Assembly: GCA_946575275.1 (NCBI GenBank)
Contig: CAMNZV010000036.1
Coordinates: 1-10,451, forward strand
Direction of reading: 5' to 3'
DNA length: 10,451 nt
From: an uncultured Clostridium sp.
GTDB taxonomy: Bacteria > Bacillota > Clostridia > Clostridiales > Clostridiaceae
Shown one piece after another: positions 5,639-10,451 of the stretch. A program made the translations under genes and the position numbers. The notes beneath the pieces are model-generated. The model made no database searches, was not told where the DNA came from, and saw nothing but the letters and a program-made list of their open reading frames with translations. Numbering within the stretch: the first letter of the stretch is position 1; the number at the start of each line of letters is the position of its first letter.

Positions 5639-6418
5639 TTATTCCTTTGATTTAGGAATACTTACTGTAATCTCAATGCAATCATCTTCATCTTTAAATT
5701 TATAATTTGCTGGAATACTAAATTTATCAAATACTTGTTTTATAGTATTTACATATAATTTAGCTGGAAAAACTGATTTAACATTAGTTTTCTTGCTATT
5801 TAATTGTTTACCAGATAACTTTAAAAGTTCTTTATTAATTAACTCTTCTGTAGCTTTTACATTAAGTTTATTTTTAACTACATTTTGTATTACCCTTAAT
5901 TGTAATTTTTCATTTGGCAAACTTAGAAATGCCCTTGCATGTCTTTCAGTTAATGAATTATCAATACACAATATTCTAATAGTTTCTGAAAGTTTTAATA
6001 ACCTTAGTTTATTTGCAATTGTTGATTGCTTTTTTCCCATTTTAGCTGCAATCTCATCTTGAGTAAAATTATGATCAACAATTAAACTATTATAAGCTTC
6101 TGCCTCTTCAATATATGTTAAATCTTCTCTTTGTAAGTTTTCTAACAATGCAAGTTGCGCTGATTCAATGTCCGATATATCAACTATTATGCAAGGAACT
6201 TCAATAATATTAGCAATTTTAGCAGCCCTTAATCTTCTTTCTCCTGCCACTAACTCATAAATGTTTCCACAATTCCTTATTGTCAATGGTTGTAATATTC
6301 CATATTCCTTAATTGATTGTGCTAATTCATTTAAAGCTTCTTCATTAAAAAATTTTCTAGGTTGATATGTATTTGGAATAATATCTGAAACCTTTATTTT
6401 TACTATTTCATTATTCAT
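5639..6418 (-). CDS. noc: Noc, ParB-family nucleoid occlusion protein
   Basis: A 259-residue ParB paralogue whose DNA-binding residues mark it as Noc. Noc binds palindromic sites around the chromosome, spreads with CTP, and in Bacillus tethers DNA to the membrane to keep FtsZ off the nucleoid. Core motifs are YQPRKFF (18-24), GERRLRA (59-65) and ENLQREDLTYIEEA (93-106). The specificity region reads GKKQSTIANKLRLLKL (128-143) and LTERHARA (156-163). Q131, K137, K142 and R159 correspond to the four residues reported to switch ParB to Noc specificity. Only about ten residues precede the core, so the N-terminal amphipathic helix of Bacillus Noc is missing; an in-frame TAA 12 bases before the ATG excludes a longer start. 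AAGGGTGG precedes the ATG. It lies between rsmG and soj as in Bacillus and is followed by a hairpin terminator. Confidence 0.92.
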   Translation of the reverse strand: MNNEIVKIKVSDIIPNTYQPRKFFNEEALNELAQSIKEYGILQPLTIRNCGNIYELVAGERRLRAAKIANIIEVPCIIVDISDIESAQLALLENLQREDLTYIEEAEAYNSLIVDHNFTQDEIAAKMGKKQSTIANKLRLLKLSETIRILCIDNSLTERHARAFLSLPNEKLQLRVIQNVVKNKLNVKATEELINKELLKLSGKQLNSKKTNVKSVFPAKLYVNTIKQVFDKFSIPANYKFKDEDDCIEITVSIPKSKE

Positions 6419-6515
6419 ATTTAGCCACCCTTAAACAAAATAATTTATCCTTATTTATATTAATTCTATATTTTTGTTAAATTTCCTCTTTATTACATAA
6501 ATTTTATTATTAAAA

Positions 6516-7235
6516 TCATTTTAATGGTTTTTTTGTAATGATTCCTGCTTTTCTAGGAAAATTAGAAGGAGATTTTTTTACTTTTTTTATAATTACAATA
6601 TTATGTTTAAGATCAGTATCTTCTATATCAACCTCTACAATTTTACCCAACTTGCCACCTAACATTCCTATTGCATTTTTTGAAATATCTATTTCTTCAT
6701 CTATAGCCGGACCCTTTAATGCAATAAATGCACCTGAAACTTTTACATAAGGTAAACAAAATTCTGATAAAACAGCCATATTGGCAACAGCTCTAGATAC
6801 TGCAACATCAAATCCTTCTCTTAATTTATCATTTCTTGCTCCATCCTCAGCCCTACTATGAATTGTTGTTACATTTTTTAATCCTAATTCCTTAACTACT
6901 AAATTTAAGAAGTTAATTCTTTTATTTAGGGAATCTAATAATGTTACTTCTATATTTTCACTCATTATTGCAATTGGTATTCCAGGAAATCCTGCACCTG
7001 TACCAACATCAATTACATTTTTTGCTTCCTTAATTTCCTGACTTTCATAGACCTTCATACAATCTATAAAATGTTTTTTAATAAAATCATCATCTTCAGT
7101 AATTGCAGTTAAATTAATTTTAGTGTTCCATTCCTGAACTAATCTCATATATTTGATAAATTTTTCATGCTTATCTCTATCATACTCTAAATTCATAGAA
7201 TTAGCGCAATTACTTAATAAATCATAATATTCCAT
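6516..7235 (-). CDS. rsmG: RsmG 16S rRNA m7G527 methyltransferase
   Basis: A 239-residue SAM-dependent methyltransferase (GidB) that makes m7G at position 527 of 16S rRNA in the small subunit; loss of it in other bacteria gives low-level streptomycin resistance. The SAM-binding loop [12 protein letters not shown] occupies about residues 74-85. [10 protein letters not shown] (36-45) near the N-terminus, [12 protein letters not shown] in the middle and [13 protein letters not shown] at the C-terminus are all family marks, and the length equals that of the Bacillus protein. A TTG at 7247 would add four residues, but GGAGG (7245-7241) lies five bases before the ATG at 7235 and sets the start. It follows mnmG after 28 bases and is surely co-transcribed with it. 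Confidence 0.96.
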   Translation of the reverse strand: MEYYDLLSNCANSMNLEYDRDKHEKFIKYMRLVQEWNTKINLTAITEDDDFIKKHFIDCMKVYESQEIKEAKNVIDVGTGAGFPGIPIAIMSENIEVTLLDSLNKRINFLNLVVKELGLKNVTTIHSRAEDGARNDKLREGFDVAVSRAVANMAVLSEFCLPYVKVSGAFIALKGPAIDEEIDISKNAIGMLGGKLGKIVEVDIEDTDLKHNIVIIKKVKKSPSNFPRKAGIITKKPLK

Positions 7236-7263
7236 TTTATCCTCCAAATCTCTAAATAAAGAC

Positions 7264-9141
7264 TTATTTTTTATTGTAATAATGTTCTAAATATACTAAT
7301 AAAACAGATATATCTGCTGGTGAAACTCCAGATATTCTTGATGCTTGCCCTATATTAATTGGGTTTATTTTGCTTAACTTTTGAACTGCCTCTACCCTAA
7401 GTCCATTAATAATTTCATAATTAATATCTGTTGGTATTTGCTTCTTTTCTATTTTTTTGAATTGACCTACTTGTTCTAATTGACTAGCAATATATCCTTC
7501 ATATTTTGCTATTATATTTACTTGTTCTCCAATATCTGCAGATATATCCTTTCTGTCTAAATCAAGTGGTTTTAAGGAAAAATAGTCTAATTCTGTTCTT
7601 TTTATTAATTCATACATGCTAAGTGGCTTCTTAAGCTCTGCTGAATTTAAATTTGATAGAAATTCATTAACCTGAGCCTTATTTGTAACCTGAAGCTCCT
7701 TTAGCCTTTTAATTTCCTCATCAATTAAAGTCTTTCTATTTATAAACTTATTATATCTATCCTCTTTAACAAGACCAACCTTATATCCTATTTCAGTTAA
7801 CCTAAAATCTGCATTGTCTTGTCTTAAAAGTAATCTATACTCTGCCCTAGAAGTCATCATTCTGTATGGCTCATTTGTCCCCTTAGTTACCAAATCATCA
7901 ATTAAGACACCAATATAGGCATCTGATCTAGTTAATATCATCGGCTCCTTATCTTGTATCTTTAAAGCTGCATTAATACCTGCAACAATTCCCTGCCCTG
8001 CTGCTTCTTCATATCCTGAACTTCCATTTAGTTGTCCTGCTCCATAAAGACCACCTATATTTTTAAATTCCATTGTTGGTTTAAGTTGTGTTGGATCAAT
8101 TGCGTCATATTCAATTGCATAAGCTGTTCTCATAAGTTCAACATTTTCAAGACCTGGTAATGTTCTTAACATTTTTACTTGAACCTCTTCTGGAAGTGAT
8201 GAACTAAATCCTCCAATATACATTTCTAAAGTATCCTCACCTTCCGGTTCAATGAATATTTGGTGTTTAATCTTATCTGGAAACCTCATAACCTTATCTT
8301 CAATAGAGGGACAATATCTTGGGCCTACTCCCTTTATTGATCCATTATAAATAGGGGATCTTGATATATTTTCTCTAATTATGTTATGGGTGTTCTCATT
8401 TGTATATGTTAAATAGCATGGTAGTTGATTTCTATGGATATCACCACTCATAAATGAAAAAGGTACTATCTTATCATCTCCATTTTGTGGTATCATCTTA
8501 GAAAAATCAACTGATCTTTTATTAATTCTAGCAGGAGTACCTGTTTTAAATCTTCTTAATGAAATTCCTAAATCTAAAAGTGATTTGGATAAATCATCTG
8601 CTGGAAATAGTCCATTAGGTCCACTACTATAGCATACTTCACCAATTATAACCTTCCCCTTTAGGTAAGTTCCTGTTGCTAAAATTACCGCCCTACAGTT
8701 AAATTCAGCTCCATTTTTAGTAATTACACCAGTTATTATATTATTATTAGACTTAAGGCCTGTAACCTCTATTTGTCTTATTTGCAGATTTTCCTGTTCT
8801 TCTAATATTCTCTTCATTCTAAATTGATATTTCTTTTTATCTGCCTGTGCTCTTAATGAGTGAACTGCAGGTCCCTTAGAAGTATTAAGCATCCTAGATT
8901 GAATGAAAGTATTATCAATGTTAATACCCATTTCACCACCTAATGCATCTATTTCTCTTACTAAATGACCTTTTGCCGTTCCACCAATATTGGGGTTGCA
9001 TGGCATCATAGCAATTGAATCAAGATTTATTGTACATAGTAATGTTTTTAAACCCATTCTTGCTGTTGCAAGAGCAGCTTCACAACCTGCATGACCTGCT
9101 CCCACAACAATAACATCATAATCTCCTCCAAAATAATTCAT
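7264..9141 (-). CDS. mnmG: MnmG, tRNA uridine-34 5-carboxymethylaminomethyl synthesis enzyme
   Basis: A 625-residue flavoprotein (GidA) that, with MnmE, installs the carboxymethylaminomethyl group on wobble uridine-34 of tRNAs reading two-fold codon boxes, using FAD, NADH and a folate one-carbon unit. The FAD-binding motif [12 protein letters not shown] is at residues 14-25, CNPNIGG (48-54) carries a conserved cysteine, and [13 protein letters not shown] carries the other. The [16 protein letters not shown] segment and the C-terminal tRNA/MnmE-binding domain ([12 protein letters not shown]) are intact. Upstream in-frame starts up to 9171 would overlap the end of mnmE; AGGAGAG nine bases before the ATG at 9141 supports the chosen start. 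That ribosome binding site overlaps the mnmE stop codon, so the partners are made together. Confidence 0.98.
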   Translation of the reverse strand: MNYFGGDYDVIVVGAGHAGCEAALATARMGLKTLLCTINLDSIAMMPCNPNIGGTAKGHLVREIDALGGEMGINIDNTFIQSRMLNTSKGPAVHSLRAQADKKKYQFRMKRILEEQENLQIRQIEVTGLKSNNNIITGVITKNGAEFNCRAVILATGTYLKGKVIIGEVCYSSGPNGLFPADDLSKSLLDLGISLRRFKTGTPARINKRSVDFSKMIPQNGDDKIVPFSFMSGDIHRNQLPCYLTYTNENTHNIIRENISRSPIYNGSIKGVGPRYCPSIEDKVMRFPDKIKHQIFIEPEGEDTLEMYIGGFSSSLPEEVQVKMLRTLPGLENVELMRTAYAIEYDAIDPTQLKPTMEFKNIGGLYGAGQLNGSSGYEEAAGQGIVAGINAALKIQDKEPMILTRSDAYIGVLIDDLVTKGTNEPYRMMTSRAEYRLLLRQDNADFRLTEIGYKVGLVKEDRYNKFINRKTLIDEEIKRLKELQVTNKAQVNEFLSNLNSAELKKPLSMYELIKRTELDYFSLKPLDLDRKDISADIGEQVNIIAKYEGYIASQLEQVGQFKKIEKKQIPTDINYEIINGLRVEAVQKLSKINPINIGQASRISGVSPADISVLLVYLEHYYNKK

Positions 9142-9155
9142 TTTTAGTATCTCTC

Positions 9156-10451
9156 CTACTTTCCTACGCAAAATTCGCTAAATATTTTATTAATCAAATC
9201 AACTTCAATTTCTGCACCTGTAATTTCACCTAAATGTTTAAGTGCTGCTGTTACATATATAGAAATTAAATCTAAATACTCATTTAATTGTAATCTTTCT
9301 AATGCAATATTACAATTCTCAAGGGCCCTATATAGTGCCTGTTTATGTCTACTATTTGATATAATTAAACTTTCATTATCTACCTCACCATTAAAGAATA
9401 AACTTTTTATAGAATCTTTTAACTTATCAATTCCAAAACCAGTAATTGTAGAGCTTTTAATTATATACTTGAATTCATTCAATTCATTATGAAATGAATT
9501 GACTTCTTCCTTATCTACCTTATTCAACAAAACAATTGTCTTTTTATTTTTAACACCATTAATTATTTTAATATCTTCCTCATCTAAGGAACTTGAAGAG
9601 TCTATCATTAGAATTACTAAATCTGCCTCATTTAATTTTTCCATAGATCTTTCTATTCCAATTCTTTCAACTGTATCACTAGACTCCCTAATACCTGCGG
9701 TATCAACTATTTTTATTGGTATTCCCTCTATATTTATATATTCTTCAATGACATCTCTAGTTGTTCCTGGAATATCCGTAACAATAGCTCTGTTTTCATT
9801 TAATAAAACATTTAATAAAGAAGATTTACCAACATTAGGTTTTCCAACTATAACAACATTTAATCCATCTCTAATTATTCTTCCTTCATCAGCACTCCTT
9901 AATAATTTTTCCATATGTAATTTTGCATGACTTAATTCATTTGAAATCCTAATTGGAATACTTTCATCTACTTCTTCATCGTCTTCAGTAAAATCAACTG
10001 AATATTCAATTAATGCTAAAGTGTTTAACATATTTTCTCTTAGCTTATTTATTTCCCGGGAAAGTATTCCAGAACTCTGCATAATTGCAGATTTCATAGA
10101 TAAATCAGTCTTTGATTTTATTATATCCATTACTGCCTCTGCCTGACTTAAATCTATTCTCCCATTTAAAAAAGCTCTTTTTGTAAACTCTCCAGGCTCT
10201 GCAATTCTTCCGCCTACTTTAATAATTTCATTTAAAATTTTATTAGTTGCAATTATTCCACCGTGACAATTTATTTCAATAACATCCTCAGTAGTGAAGC
10301 TTTTGGGTCCCTTCATATAACTTACTATAACTTCATCTATAATCTCATTAGATTCCTCTTCAAAAATATACCCATACCTCATAGTATAACTTTTAATATC
10401 AAGAATACTTCTATTGTTTATTCCTTTAAATATCTTATTAATAATACTTAA
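9156..10451 (-). CDS. mnmE: MnmE, tRNA modification GTPase (5' end outside window)
   Basis: The GTPase partner of MnmG (also TrmE or ThdF). The frame stays open for 23 codons beyond the first internal ATG to the right edge, reading [10 protein letters not shown] and [11 protein letters not shown], which is MnmE sequence; so 431 residues are present and about 25-30 N-terminal ones are missing. The folate-binding N-domain and the helical part with [20 protein letters not shown] are visible. The G domain has GKPNVGKSS (203-211), TTR (230-232), DTAGI (250-254) and NKVD (310-313). The protein ends in CVGK, the C-terminal motif with the catalytic-site cysteine. The end is complete and overlaps the mnmG ribosome binding site. 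A single CGG arginine codon occurs within a Noc-like site; I saw no other CGG codon in this gene. Confidence 0.97.
   Translation of the reverse strand, partial: LSIINKIFKGINNRSILDIKSYTMRYGYIFEEESNEIIDEVIVSYMKGPKSFTTEDVIEINCHGGIIATNKILNEIIKVGGRIAEPGEFTKRAFLNGRIDLSQAEAVMDIIKSKTDLSMKSAIMQSSGILSREINKLRENMLNTLALIEYSVDFTEDDEEVDESIPIRISNELSHAKLHMEKLLRSADEGRIIRDGLNVVIVGKPNVGKSSLLNVLLNENRAIVTDIPGTTRDVIEEYINIEGIPIKIVDTAGIRESSDTVERIGIERSMEKLNEADLVILMIDSSSSLDEEDIKIINGVKNKKTIVLLNKVDKEEVNSFHNELNEFKYIIKSSTITGFGIDKLKDSIKSLFFNGEVDNESLIISNSRHKQALYRALENCNIALERLQLNEYLDLISIYVTAALKHLGEITGAEIEVDLINKIFSEFCVGK
10050..10065. promoter_or_regulatory. Candidate Noc-binding site (NBS) inside mnmE
   Basis: TATTTCCCGGGAAAGT matches the Bacillus Noc site TATTTCCCGGGAAATA at 14 of 16 positions, with 13 of the 14 core bases. 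It is the only CCCGGG seen in the window. On the coding strand it spells Ser-Arg-Glu using the rare codon CGG. The nearby Noc has all four residues associated with this specificity. Binding itself is inferred. Confidence 0.65.

Noticed and set aside
6430..6500. A separate promoter for noc (TTTAAC and TATAAA about 16 bases apart on the minus strand).
   Set aside because: The -35 match is poor and the spacer is all A/T; the short gap behind rsmG makes co-transcription at least as likely.
9142..9171. Longer MnmG start that would add ten residues and overlap mnmE.
   Set aside because: The AGGAGAG site and the family N-terminus ([16 protein letters not shown]) favour the ATG at 9141.
1..10451. 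CRISPR arrays, insertion sequences, phage genes, tRNA or rRNA genes.
   Set aside because: No spaced direct repeats, transposase or integrase motifs, or RNA gene signatures were seen; the gene order is the conserved chromosomal one.

Overview
This AT-rich window comes from a low-GC, spore-forming Firmicute, most likely a Clostridium sensu stricto or close relative. The evidence is the heavy use of A/T-ending codons, AGGAGG-type ribosome binding sites, a YyaC sporulation protein, and the conserved origin-proximal order mnmE-mnmG-rsmG-noc-soj-parB-DUF4446-yyaC-...-DUF951. No species can be named from the sequence alone. No rRNA, tRNA, CRISPR array, insertion sequence or phage gene was seen. Both edges cut through genes: DUF951 on the left and mnmE on the right.

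Right part, minus strand (10451 to 5639): mnmE (5' end outside the window), mnmG, rsmG and noc read leftward. The mnmE stop overlaps the mnmG ribosome binding site, and rsmG follows mnmG after 28 bases. noc is 97 bases further on and is followed by a GC-rich 14-bp hairpin. MnmE and MnmG together modify the wobble uridine of tRNAs, RsmG methylates 16S rRNA, and Noc is a CTPase of the ParB family. A near-perfect Noc-binding palindrome lies inside the mnmE coding sequence.

Middle part, minus strand (5638 to 3160): an AT-rich leader region, then soj (parA) and parB (spo0J), tightly coupled. Two perfect parS sites lie between parB and a gene for a membrane-anchored DUF4446 protein. A strong hairpin plus U-tract ends this unit. 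This is the chromosome segregation locus. ParB loads on parS, Soj responds to ParB, and the DUF4446 protein is of unknown function but sits directly behind the parS pair.

Left part (3115 to 1): on the plus strand, a class V aminotransferase/cysteine desulfurase-like gene and then yyaC. They are separated by a hairpin that hides the yyaC ribosome binding site and by a sigma-F-like promoter. Divergent from the aminotransferase, on the minus strand, a DUF3343 (Se/S carrier-like) gene, a small mechanosensitive channel gene and a truncated DUF951 gene form a tight cluster. In related genomes this cluster is usually close to rpsF-ssb-rpsR, which would lie off the left edge (inference).

Most of the window is an ordinary housekeeping region. 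The points most worth a second look are the Noc-type site in mnmE, a Noc without the N-terminal membrane helix of the Bacillus protein, a YyaC that has lost conserved core residues, the sigma-F/hairpin arrangement in front of yyaC, and the paired parS sites next to the DUF4446 gene.
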